DNA of 64,000 nucleotides from Vanilla planifolia (lineage: Eukaryota > Streptophyta > Magnoliopsida > Asparagales > Orchidaceae): assembly GCA_023846275.1 (NCBI GenBank), contig CM043865.1, positions 26,641,912 through 26,705,911 of the forward strand, in the 5' to 3' direction. Below the pieces are notes generated by a model, which saw only the letters and a program-made list of their open reading frames with translations, ran no database searches and was not told where the DNA came from. The translations under genes were made by a program, and so were the position numbers. Every line of letters starts with the position of its first letter. Within the stretch, counting starts at the first letter, position 1. Below, piece after piece: positions 11,238 to 21,863 of the stretch.

Positions 11238-11912
11238 ATGGGTAGGAGGCCAGCTCGTTGCTATCGACAGATCAAGAACAAGCCCTATCCCAAATCACGA
11301 TACTGTCGTGGTGTCCCAGACCCGAAGATTCGTATCTACGATGTGGGCATGAAGAAGAAAGGCGTAGATGAGTTTCCATTCTGTGTTCATCTTGTTAGCT
11401 GGGAGAAGGAAAACGTTTCGAGCGAAGCCCTCGAGGCTGCTCGCATTGCTTGCAACAAGTACATGACAAAGGCCGCAGGGAAGGATGCCTTCCATCTTCG
11501 TGTTCGTGTTCATCCTTTCCATGTCCTCCGCATCAACAAGATGCTTTCATGTGCCGGGGCCGATAGGCTGCAAACCGGCATGAGAGGTGCCTTTGGAAAG
11601 CCGCAGGGAACCTGTGCTCGTGTTGCTATTGGGCAGGTGTTGCTCTCCGTCCGGTGCAAGGATAGCAACAGTCCTCATGCACAGGAGGCTCTGAGGAGGG
11701 CCAAGTTCAAGTTCCCAGGAAGGCAAAAGATCATTGTGAGCAGAAAATGGGGCTTCACCAAGTACAACCGAACCGATTACACAAAATGGAAGCAGGAAAA
11801 TAGGATTGTGTCCGATGGGGTTAATGCCAAGCTGCTGGGTTGCCATGGTCCGCTTGCTAAGCGGCAGCCTGGAAGAGCATTTCTTAGTGAGTCATTGACT
11901 TCAAAAGCTTAG
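11238..11912 (+). CDS. RPL10: 60S ribosomal protein L10 (uL16, QM family)
   Basis: A single uninterrupted 224-codon frame, close to the usual 215-225 residues of plant L10. It begins [20 protein letters not shown] and carries the family blocks [74 protein letters not shown] and [18 protein letters not shown]. The protein is a component of the cytosolic large ribosomal subunit near the central protuberance and is needed for late 60S maturation. The most variable part is the C-terminal tail (SESLTSKA), as usual. The start is fixed by conservation and by the acceptor at 11229. The coding region has no intron while the leader appears to be spliced. Base use is much GC-richer than the flanks, as expected for a highly expressed gene. 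Confidence 0.96.
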   Translation: MGRRPARCYRQIKNKPYPKSRYCRGVPDPKIRIYDVGMKKKGVDEFPFCVHLVSWEKENVSSEALEAARIACNKYMTKAAGKDAFHLRVRVHPFHVLRINKMLSCAGADRLQTGMRGAFGKPQGTCARVAIGQVLLSVRCKDSNSPHAQEALRRAKFKFPGRQKIIVSRKWGFTKYNRTDYTKWKQENRIVSDGVNAKLLGCHGPLAKRQPGRAFLSESLTSKA

Positions 11913-12037
11913 GTGTTTGATGATTTGCTTGTTCAAGTGAACTTGGTCGTACTTGTTTTATTTAAAACTCTTAAGTTCATTTTGTTTGTGAATGCACTTG
12001 TTAGACAGAAAACCTAAGTCCCTTTGCTTTCTGCTTT

Positions 12038-12043
12038 AATAAA
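12038..12043 (+). terminator. RPL10 polyadenylation signal
   Basis: AATAAA lies 126 bp after the stop codon, downstream of a T-rich 3' untranslated region. It is the best match to a plant near-upstream element in this interval. Confidence 0.5.
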
Positions 12044-12099
12044 AAGCTTATCTTGCCTTATGATTGTTTTGTTTGCATCAATATTTTTGTGCCTTTGCT

Positions 12100-13040
12100 A
12101 TCACATTTACTTGCTGATATTATAAATAATATGCTTCTCGTTTTAGATTTTTAACAGATGTTCATATTTGTATGCATATTGCTATGTAGCTTCATTTAAA
12201 AGATTGCAGATTTGAGGTAATGTTGACTCTTTGTAGTCTAGATTCAGCTTTCAGTTTTCAGGTAAGGTTTTTGAAATGCATATTGCTGCTGCAGCTCTCT
12301 GTTGAAATGATTCTATAACTAAGGTTTAATGTTCTTAATTTTTTTTATTATATTTTTATAAAGCAAGATTATTTAATCAATGCAAATTGGTCCATTTATT
12401 ACATAACATTGAACATTTTTTATGAAATCAACTCAATTTTTTGTAGTCCTGTGCTATTATTATAAATCATGTAATTGAAAAAGATGACAGTAATTGAGTT
12501 GAATTTTTATGGTAAAAGAATTAAAACTAGTTATGATGACACTTGTGAGAGTAGAGCATATAATAGATATTTTAAAATAATATTAAATTATTTCATGTTT
12601 TATTTTTAAAATAAAACAAATTTTTTTTTTTTTTTTGTCTATACCATATTTAATATCATATATAGATTTTCTTGGGATATAATATTCTAAATCATTTTAT
12701 AAAGCTTTTTTGTTTTCAAATTTATTTATGTAATATTTTTGAACCCATAGCGAAATAAATTCGAAATTCTAGTAACCTTGAAATGATGGTTGACAAATGG
12801 CAAATTATAATTGGCAGGAGGCAAAGACGGCCATGTGGCAACTGGCGACGGCAAATGGATTTTTAACCGACAAAGATATTATATTATATGTTTTGGGCTT
12901 TATCCTAAGCCTTAAAAATAAAAATAAAACGTTGGGCCGCTCGGATGACGGAACCAAGGAGCGCTGGATGATTTCTCGCAGCACAGGGATAAGCCTTTAC
13001 GTTTAGAATAGGCGAAAGTGGTGCTTGGAGATTCGGCGGC
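12100..13040 (+). promoter_or_regulatory. Spacer and promoter of the universal stress protein gene
   Basis: AT-rich up to about 12780, including a T run near 12620, then increasingly GC-rich towards the start codon. TGGGCC at 12933-12938 is a plant site II (TCP-binding) type element about 105 bp before the ATG. TGGGCTTTATCC lies further upstream near 12895. No clear TATA box was found close to the likely start. Confidence 0.4.
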
Positions 13041-13826
13041 ATGCAAAACCAGCAGGCTCCATCGGAGGCCGAACGGCAGACGCCAAAATCGCCGGCAGCC
13101 ATTCCCGCTGCGGCGTTTCAGACTATGCAGCCATCCTCTCCGCGCTTCTTCTTTTCTTCCGTTGCGGCGGCGCACCCCAACGCTAGCTCCCACCGCCGGA
13201 TCGCGATCGCCGTCGATCTGAGCGATGAGAGCGCCCACGCAGTGAAGTGGGCGGTGCAGAACTACCTAAGACCTGGGGATGCCGTTATCTTACTCCATGT
13301 CCGGCCGACTTCCGTCCTCTACGGCGCTGATTGGGGCTCAATCGACCACTCCGTCGCGGCTTCCCCCGTTTCTTCTGAGGATGGAAAATCCGAGGAGTCG
13401 CAGCAGAAGCTGGAAGATGAATTCGACGCCTTCACCACGGCAAAGGCGCAGGACCTCGCCCTGCCACTCGTCGAGGCGCAGTTCCCTTTTAAGATCCACA
13501 TCGTGAAAGACCACGACATGAAGGAGAGGCTCTGCCTCGAGGTGGAGAGGCTTGGTCTCAGTGCTGTGATCATGGGTAGCAGAGGCTTTGGGGCATCGAG
13601 GAGAACTAGCAAGGGGAGGCTTGGCAGCGTCAGCGATTACTGTGTCCACCACTGTGTCTGCCCTGTTGTTGTGGTACGTTACTCGGATGAAACTGGAGCG
13701 GGCGCTCGTAATGCTTATCTCAGTGGCCATGTTACTGCCTCGTCAGTTAACAAAGAGGCAGAGCTTCTCCCGGTGCTTGAGGAAGAGCAGTTGTATAATG
13801 ACGCTTCTGACGGCCAGAAAGGTTAG
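13041..13826 (+). CDS. Universal stress protein A-like protein, PHOS32/PHOS34 type
   Basis: A 261-residue frame with one USP domain at about residues 51-214: RRIAIAVDLSDESAHAVKWA, RPGDAVILLHVRPTSVLYGA, KIHIVKDHDMKERLCLEVER and SDYCVHHCVCPVVVVRYS. The nucleotide-binding loop is visible as GSRGFG (179-184) followed by GRLGSVS (192-198). The spacing is somewhat longer than the classic G-2X-G-9X-G(S/T), as I recall it being in PHOS32. The N-terminal extension contains PSSPR (31-35), like the MAP-kinase-phosphorylated site of Arabidopsis PHOS32. The role is cytoplasmic stress signalling, with ATP/AMP binding as the family activity. No intron interrupts the frame. The first ATG was used; an internal Met at residue 29 is the alternative. 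Coding base use is GC-rich, unlike the surroundings. Confidence 0.9.
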   Translation: MQNQQAPSEAERQTPKSPAAIPAAAFQTMQPSSPRFFFSSVAAAHPNASSHRRIAIAVDLSDESAHAVKWAVQNYLRPGDAVILLHVRPTSVLYGADWGSIDHSVAASPVSSEDGKSEESQQKLEDEFDAFTTAKAQDLALPLVEAQFPFKIHIVKDHDMKERLCLEVERLGLSAVIMGSRGFGASRRTSKGRLGSVSDYCVHHCVCPVVVVRYSDETGAGARNAYLSGHVTASSVNKEAELLPVLEEEQLYNDASDGQKG

Positions 13827-13829
13827 GAC

Positions 13830-16800
13830 TTTGTAGTCCTTAGATTTCGTTTCGTAATCATGCAGCATTTAGTAAATGCAGTGGTGGGATAGGTGTTATA
13901 TTCACATGCTTTGTTGATTTTTTGGTGGCATATTTTGATCGGGTTTGCCTTTGTGCTTGCAAGGATTATGAACTTTTAAAACATTAGAAGGACTTGGATG
14001 GAAACCTTAACAGAACTCCCAATCTTTTAATTGCTTTATCTGTTGTTAAAAGACAAACCATTTATTGTATTTATGAAAAAATTATCCCAAAGGTAACACA
14101 CGTCTTGGAGGGCTTAATGCCAGCTGGTTTTTCCTCGATTCAATTGATTTTCCATAAAAAAATCTATCTCCATTCATTTCAGTTTCTACATATTATTGAT
14201 CTTGTGATGATTTTGTTTTTTGACATTTTCGAGTCAACACCGCATACCTTGTTGGTCATGTAGCAATTGTGTTTCTAAACATTTCTCACATGAATTGTCA
14301 CCTTTTACTTGATGCTAACTAGCATTAAGAAACTATTAACATTTCTGTTTGTTAAACTGTCCAAAAATGCTTTGTTCAAAAGATTCTTTTCTACCACATG
14401 ATTTTGAAAGACTTCTTTTCTACTCACACATTTAAAAAAAGCTCATTTTGAAGAACTTATAGAAATTTCTTTCTAAATTGCAACGGCCATCCCAATTGAA
14501 CCCTCTCACATCCCAAGTGCTTTGATTTTGATCTTATGATAGGATTTTTTTTTTGGACTGTTTGGGAAGACGTGGTGGTAATTTTTTGACTCATTTTTAC
14601 TTGTGTTCATTATTGTTACTTAATATGAACATTATGATATTTCTTGATCAATTTGCTCTCAAAATGGGCTTGGGTGGCTCAGATGAGTGGCATACTGTTT
14701 AAAAGTTTGCAAGCAAGTAGTAGAAGTGAACTACGACAATTTAGAGGAGTCAGCTTATATGTAATAATCATGTTCTTGTGTTAGATTAATAGATGGATTG
14801 TAGATCCAATATGAAATTAGCTTGATGTTTGTAATTAATTTGATTAGTACATTTAGTTAGTTCTTGTCTAAGTAAAACAAATGACTACAATCTCATTGAG
14901 GACAACATAGTTGCGGTGATTGATTGATAGAATGTTAGATCGATTACCTTTTAATTTGACCTTAAAACGTGGCCTTTGAACTCTTCGATTGTTGCACATT
15001 TTTATTTTTATTTAATATTTTAACAATGTCCAAGTTTGTTTTTAGTCTTTATACATGACTAATATTGGGTAGTATATGGATTGTGGGATTTAATAGCATA
15101 AGTTATGTCATAACTTTGGTTTCTTGCAATGATTTTAGGTGAATTTAACAAACATTTCCTATCAAATGAAACATATTCTGTCCTTTCTTTAGTAAAAGGG
15201 GTAATTTCATGAAAATCTTGTTACATTCTTGGAGAGTAATTTCATAACGTCCAATGATGCCTAGATGAATATAATTATTTTCTAATTAGTTTTGATCCTG
15301 TATCCTACAAATTGTACCCTTTGAATGACTTTGGTTTTGCTTCAATTGATAGTTATAATTGAAGCTTTTTGAGATGATGGCTAACATTAGTTTGAACTTT
15401 TTGTTAACATTGAGATAAGATTTCGACATCATTTGGTTTTGTTGGCAGTATCCATGAAAGTATTTTTTTTTTTAATTTTTTTTCACTTGTTTTACAAACA
15501 CTACACCTTGTAATCTATACCCTCAAATGCTCTCGTTTTTTGCCATCCAAATTTGGTATTTAGCTTGTAAATTATGATTTTTTTAGTAGTTAAGAGTGTA
15601 AATTATGAAGATGTTTCTGAATTGATCTTATCATTGTCTTTGAAGTATTATTACTAGACATTTTTAATTATTTATAGACTTTGAATCTTCAAGTTATAGG
15701 TTTATTAAGAATCAAGTTGCTAATTAACAGCCGTTATGTTCAATCTATTAAGCTTTGGAGCTGTAAAACTTTACTCAACTATGGATCCTTGTATATAAGG
15801 TCTGAGCTCAATTTGATTCAAAGTTGATTTACTTTTAATTTTATCTTTTGAGCTGATCTATTTGGAATAAGAAAGTGTTATTTTAACTTACTAAAGTGAT
15901 AATGAAAAATATATAAATAGATCATGTTATTGATGCGTGTCCATTCATTTTGATAAGTACATTTACCTACATGCATGAATGCATACATTTCCACGAGATC
16001 ATTACAATCATTTATTGGCATTCAAGTCAGGACATGTTTTTATCTTTGTGCTGTCAATCATCTTGCTTCACATTATTGGATGGCATTTGCATGGATCTTG
16101 AAGACTAGTTATTTATGTTAGTTCTTTTTAATTTTACTTTATATTCTATGGATGCCTAGATGATGATTAAAATATCAAAAAAAAAAATCCTAACAAAAGT
16201 TGAATGGATTGTATTATATATATTATTTTTAAATATATGTAAATCAATTAAATGAATTAAATGATGAAATAATAAAGAAAATTGTTTTCACTAAACTACC
16301 AACAACATATCTCATAGAATGCTTCCCGAGGCTAGCATAAGCTCCATAAATACAAATCTTCAAGTCTACCAAAAGATTTTGTGTATTTCTAAGATCATTT
16401 AATCTAGGAGTTAAATATTAGTAGCACAACATGTGTATTAAATTTTAAACTTGAAATAAAAGATGATATATTAGCATATTCCCATCAACTGGTTACTTCT
16501 CCACTTCTCCTCAGTTAACCATCCTTACCCACCTTTCTCTACCCCTTTCAACCACACACACACTCACTTGGAAGTCAATCGTGATTTGCAAGGTGGAGTG
16601 GTTGAGAAGAAATCATTGATTGAAAAGTTGGGTGTTGTCATTGCGGTTATGTTGGGGGCACCCATGGAAAGGGTTTGATACGGAAGGATAGGTTGGTCAA
16701 TGGACTTGGAAGGGGATGGGTGGGCTATAGGTTAAGGGAATGGGTGTGGGGAGTTTGAGAGGTTTGTTTGGGATATCCATAGAAAGGGGGTGGCTAAGGA

Positions 16801-18970
16801 GGGTTAAGAAGTAATTCAATACAAAAGGGGAATGATGAGTAGAGGAGAAGGGGAAAGATGGGTGATTGGCCATGGAAGGGGATGATTAAGCTAGAAAGGA
16901 AGGTTAGGTTAGGAAAGAGTTTGAGAGGGGATGGGGATGTTGGGAAATTTGGGTGTAGAGAGGATGAAATGGGGATGCATGGATTTCAGGGAAAGGAGTG
17001 GGGATGCAAAAAAGTGGAGAGGAGCTCACCAAGGTTGACAAGTAAGCATTGAGATAAGTAACGATAACTAGAGATCGAACCTAAGAGTAAGAGAAAACGA
17101 GGAAGAAAGGCATGGGTCAACTTACATATGACATCATTAATAGGTGATTAGCCAAGTTTATATCGTATGTTTTTGACTAAAAAAATTATTTAACATTGAT
17201 CGATGTAGTATGACACCAAAAATACATTGTTGCACTTATAGTAGATGGTCGCAAGTCATGTGGCTGCAACAACGTGCTTTAGCAGTTTATTCAAAAACTG
17301 TTTTAACTCAATGATACATTGTTTGCACAACCTTACAAGGGTAAAGTAGGTAGAGTACTTGTACGTTGCTACTGTTTTTGTTTCTTCCCTTTTCTTTGAC
17401 TCATTGGTATGCTAATGCGTTGTAATAAAAGTATTTCAAGAAATTCTTAAGTTTGTTGTCCACTATTTGTTATTGTGCAAACTAGTTAGTTTTTGAAGTT
17501 TTCAAGCAAGTGACTATCTTATTATTTCGTTGGTAACCCGAATTTCATAAATGCTTCTATGATGTGATGATAATCATTTTGGCATATGACGTATGATGCT
17601 GTTTCCATTACATTATGTTTAAATTTTATCTGTTGATTGCTTTACAGGGGTATTATTATAGTTGGCTTCAGAACAACTTCTGAAACCTAGTTCTGTGAAC
17701 TTGATATAAATTCTTTCTGCTACTCGGTGCAGGCCATTCCATATAACTTTGATTCATTGCCTTGTTATATTTAATTGCAAGTCCTTTAGTTTCATATTTA
17801 AACATACTGCTGGATTTGTTTTGTAATTATTTAAACAGCATCGATTTATATACATCATTCAAAACTATTCGATCATGAAATGCTATATACCCAATGTTAT
17901 TACTGGTTGAAAGAAACATAGTTTGTTGTTTCGCCTGTTCTCTATGTGAATTCTTAGATGACTTGTAAATCATTGGTCTTTTTTATTTATATTTAATTGC
18001 ATAGTTTTGTTTATGTAAAGTAACTTGTTTTCTGTTCCAGGTTTATGAAAAGGGCGTATTATACTTGTTTCCTCATGAATGCAGGTGATGACTTAGACAT
18101 TAATATGATTAAGGGGAACTTTAAGCATCCGATATAAAGATACTTTGTTTCTCCTTCCAACATTTTTTTTTTTTTGCCATCTCGCTTAAATTGGTGGTAT
18201 TGGTGGATAATATTAGAGACTAATTTCTTTATCTATGCTCTTCTTCCATTTCATGTGGTCATTTTCCTACATCATGAATTACAAAAAATGAACCCATAAT
18301 GAAGAAAAATTATAGTCATAATGGACTAACACTACTATATTTTTTTATCTATGTTTTTGCCTCAGAAGATCCATCAATGGCGTCATGAAGATTGGAATAA
18401 CAACGAATTGGCTGCTATGCTTTCTTCAACAGAGCTCTTATGTTTAAAGAAACAGGGTTTAGTTTTTAGTACTGTTGTTTCTTCTGATTCCTGGGTTTTA
18501 GGCTCTGGTCATGTGACATAATTATGCTTTAAGGACTTTTATTTATGTCTTCATGAAATGTCCCGATGTGTTTGTTTGCTGTTTTCCTCTAATCCTCTTC
18601 ATTGTAATTTAGTTTTTTCTCGTCTTTGGGATATTTAATGGTGTAAAATTATTGTTTTCCATTTAGTAATGTTGTGTCTGATTTGGCTATCAATGTACTT
18701 TCGATTCGGCCCGTGATTATTTATCTGATTTGGGTGGTCAGTATTGTCAATTTCAACATTATAATGTTTGTTAATTTGATTGATTGTTTAGAAATAATAA
18801 GAGATGAATGATATGTTGGTGTACTGAAGTATCGAATTATATTTTTTAAACAGTTTTTCTAATAGTATTTAAAAAAAAAACATTAATCCCTTAGATAAGG
18901 ATGCAATACAAATCCTCATAAAAATAATATATGTTGGTCTTAAATAAACAAGTGCAGGTTGCTTACAACT
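13830..18970. other. Long gene-poor spacer between convergent genes
   Basis: No protein-coding gene is supported. Around 17650-18420 several acceptor-like stretches (a pyrimidine tract, then TGCAG or TTCCAG) are followed by less AT-rich segments, for example near 17732, 18040 and 18084. These could be spliced 3'-untranslated exons of the universal stress protein gene, but this is a guess. The centre (about 16490-17060) has a marked purine skew and is listed separately. Confidence 0.45.
16590..17050 (+). other. Purine-rich, G-run-rich block
   Basis: About 460 bp in which the plus strand is dominated by A and G with many GGGG and GGGGATGGGG-like runs. It is preceded by a pyrimidine-rich stretch (16495-16565). 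The reading frame at 16858-17052 is a by-product of this composition. The block contrasts sharply with its AT-rich, unskewed flanks. Confidence 0.5.
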
Positions 18971-18973
18971 TAG

Positions 18974-21698
18974 TCAACATTTGGGATGGCTTCGAAGGGC
19001 ATCTGTACTTTGACTTCGCTTCATGGAATTCAAGCCAAGTTGCCTCTTGCCACTGTCAACATGTCTATAAGCTTGTTTAGACGAAGAAGATGGATGTAAG
19101 CTCTTAGGCAGCTTTGAAGGAGTGAGAACCTGTGTTCCATGGTTTGATGCAAACTGATGAAGACCTGAACCATGTGACCCCCTTCGAGGAAGCTTGTGCT
19201 CAGCTCTGATGCCTCTGTCAAATGGAGGAGAAGCAATGGCCCTACTGAAACGATCTGAAGCTTCCTTTAACCCTGTTCTTATGGCTGATTTGTTGTAGTA
19301 AACCAAATTGGGAAGAAGACCAAGAAGAAACTTCTTCAGTTGCTCGTCTCCTACATTTCTCTGGGCAGGGTTGCCCTCAAGGTTTATTGCTAGAAGAGAG
19401 CCATAATTGGCCGCAAGCTGGCCAAGACCTTTGACTGTAGAGATTTTGTTGAACCGCAAGTCCAGAATGGTCAGTTTGAGAAGACGATGAAGGCCTTCCA
19501 CCTCGCTGATCTTATTGCCGGCCAAGTACAGTTCCTTGAGGGAGGAACAGGAAGCCAAACCTTCACGAAACACAACAAAGTAAAGAGTTTATTCTCAGTC
19601 TTCTCATAAAAAAGCAATTTAATGATTATATATTTACTTCATATTGAAGAGTTGTTTTCACATTACAAAAAAAAAAATAGAACCAAGGGGATAATAATCA
19701 TGTCACCCAAATAGCCAAAACAACTTGTGGTCATGAAGTTATTAGTAATATGTAACATGAACACAACATATGGAACATGTTTTAAAAGTAATATGTAACA
19801 TGAACACGACATATGGATCATCAGACATAACATCAGGGTAGAATAACTTCAAAGCAATGTATGACAAAAATATAAAATATATAAATCATGCGTGAAGATA
19901 ACAGCTGTCCTTCATGTGAAGATGCTAATCCTCTTAAAATTTAGGCCATGTTCAGAAATATAATGTGAGCTTCAACAAATTGGAAGTGAGATTAGAATAC
20001 TAATATTAAACTATAATTTGCAATAACATGCAAATCAAAAAAACCAAATGCTACATTTCTATTAAAGAATAAGAAGAGCATATGACAGAAAGGTGACTTC
20101 AAAAAAATTATAACATTCAATCATCATGAAAAGAGTACCATGACCAAGCCTTGTTATTCGATTATAGCTGACGTTCAACACTCGAAGACGTGTTACATCC
20201 CGTAGGCCTTCGATAGTGGAAATGAAATTATTTGATAAGTTTAACAGATGGAGACCTTTAGGGAGGGATCCTGGAGTAATCCGAACTGCAAAGAACAGCC
20301 GAAATAAAACAATACAGTGCTTGTCAAGTACTCCTTAAGTTATATATCAATATGAATGAGGCATAGAGCAAACCTATAGCATTTCCTGATAAGTTTAGTA
20401 CCCTCAAACCAATGAATGGACTAAGCATAGGGATCGCAATCAATCCAAGTTTTACTAACTGTGCTGAAGAAGATGCAGGAGTCAGTGATGAAATATACTT
20501 GTAAGCTACCCCCATGGCTTGCTTAACACTGCCCTCAGTTTTTGAGCTATCTACACCACAGAGAACCGTGGAATCCACCTCAGAAACACTTGTGGAATTC
20601 TCCCTTGGTTCTTCAACAATTAGATCACCATGGATACCAATCTGGCTTATCCAATGTTCCACTCTCTTCATGCTGAATTCTTCTGTAGTGAGTTGATCCT
20701 CACTGCAATGAGCATCATCCTCTTGATAGTTTTCCTCAATGCCCACATCATTTGCTTCTGGTGTTTTAACCTCATCTGCAATATGGAATTACATTATGAA
20801 TTACATTTAACTTTATCATCCAAATCAATATATAGGAAAAGTATGTACCATTAATATCATGATTAAGAACCATGTCATTTCCAAGCAAACGAAGACCTCC
20901 CCCAATCCTATCATGATAGGATAGAACACTTGTATTAACTTCAGGATGCTTGTTCCAATTACTACAAGAAGCAATGATCGTTTTATCAGCAATCACTCCT
21001 CTTATAGGTTGACCATAACCTTCCAACTCATTTAACTTACTCAGGCCCGAAAAGGACCGAGCCCTTCGAAACATGCGTCCATGACTACTGCCATTTTCAG
21101 TGGATTCAGCCATGCTGGCCCTGAAGTCAATCAACGAATGTGATCTTGCTAAATGAGGAATATTTCTTGATGGTTGTCTAGTGGCAAAAATATAATCAAC
21201 ATCTTTCTGTCCAATACCAGCATTCCAATTTAGATCACATTGCTTGATAACATCAATGGATGACTCGTGATGCACGGGATCCACAAACAAATCAAAGGAT
21301 TTAATCGATTCATTTTCCTTCTGCTGATTATGATGGTTCTTTTGATCATATTCATTGAGAACAAAATCAGTTGAAATATTATCATTAAAGAAGAAATCCA
21401 ATGGAAATCCATGGTCATAATCATTATTTTTCAACATATCCTCAACAGACAAATCAGTTCCTTCTTCCAAAATGTTTCCTACAGAGCAGCTTCTTTTGAT
21501 CTGAACTTTCTCATTGCTAATCTCAGGATGCTTAAGGGTTTTGATGTCTTCTGATCTACAGCAATCTCCCTGAGAGCAGGGTGACACACTACCACGGATG
21601 GTATTACAGGAAGAATTGATATTATGAAGCATTTTGCTTGAAGTTTCAGAGCCAAAAGCAGAATTAATTGGTCGAAATTTTGTCTCACTTAGATTATC
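18974..21698 (-). CDS. Leucine-rich-repeat protein, outer-arm dynein light chain 1-like
   Basis: Four exons join in phase on the minus strand: from about 21698 to 20849, then 20775-20374, 20285-20139 and 19560-18974, all with GT-AG introns. The N-terminal part is long and polar, with basic serine motifs such as LARSHSLIDFRAS and FRRARSFSGLSKLNELEGYG. The C-terminal third has SDS22-like repeats: LRVLNLSGNAI, LHLLNLSNNFISTIEGL, LRVLNVSYNRITRLG, LKELYLAGNKISEVEGL and LTILDLRFNKISTVKGL. They are followed by an LRR cap (NLEGNPAQRNVGDEQLKKFL). This matches the plant family annotated as outer arm dynein light chain 1-like or AIR9-like (Arabidopsis At4g03260), probably a scaffold without catalytic activity. 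The 5' end is unresolved: the frame is open up to a stop at 21699-21701, and an ATG at 21632 is available but probably internal. Confidence 0.85.
19744..19822. repeat. 43-bp tandem duplication inside an LRR-gene intron
   Basis: AGTAATATGTAACATGAACA begins at 19744 and again at 19787. The copies continue ACATATGGA with only a few differences. It lies within the intron 19561-20138 and has no visible effect on the splice sites. Confidence 0.7.
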
Positions 21699-21818
21699 TC
21701 ATTCACTGTCTCTAAAGAATGTTGAATTGCTTTCTGTACAGTGGGCAAGGTATCTAAATTCAGTAGAAATATATAGAAAGACAACAAAAGAATGAAGTAA
21801 AATTATCCAACATGCCTT

Positions 21819-21863
21819 TTAGCTCTCTGAAGGTGGAATGGAGAAGCACGAGAATCGAACCAT
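21819..21863 (-). other. Possible 5' coding exon of the LRR gene (MVRFSCF...)
   Basis: On the minus strand an ATG at 21863-21861 opens MVRFSCFSIPPSES and then meets a stop. From memory, related plant LRR proteins begin with a similar MVRFSC motif, so this may be the first coding exon with a donor I could not place, or a short upstream frame. No good GT donor lies before the stop, so this stays tentative. Confidence 0.3.

Noticed and set aside
16858..17052. 64-codon frame in the purine block
   Set aside because: Gly/Lys/Arg-rich translation is a by-product of the purine skew; no similarity recognised.
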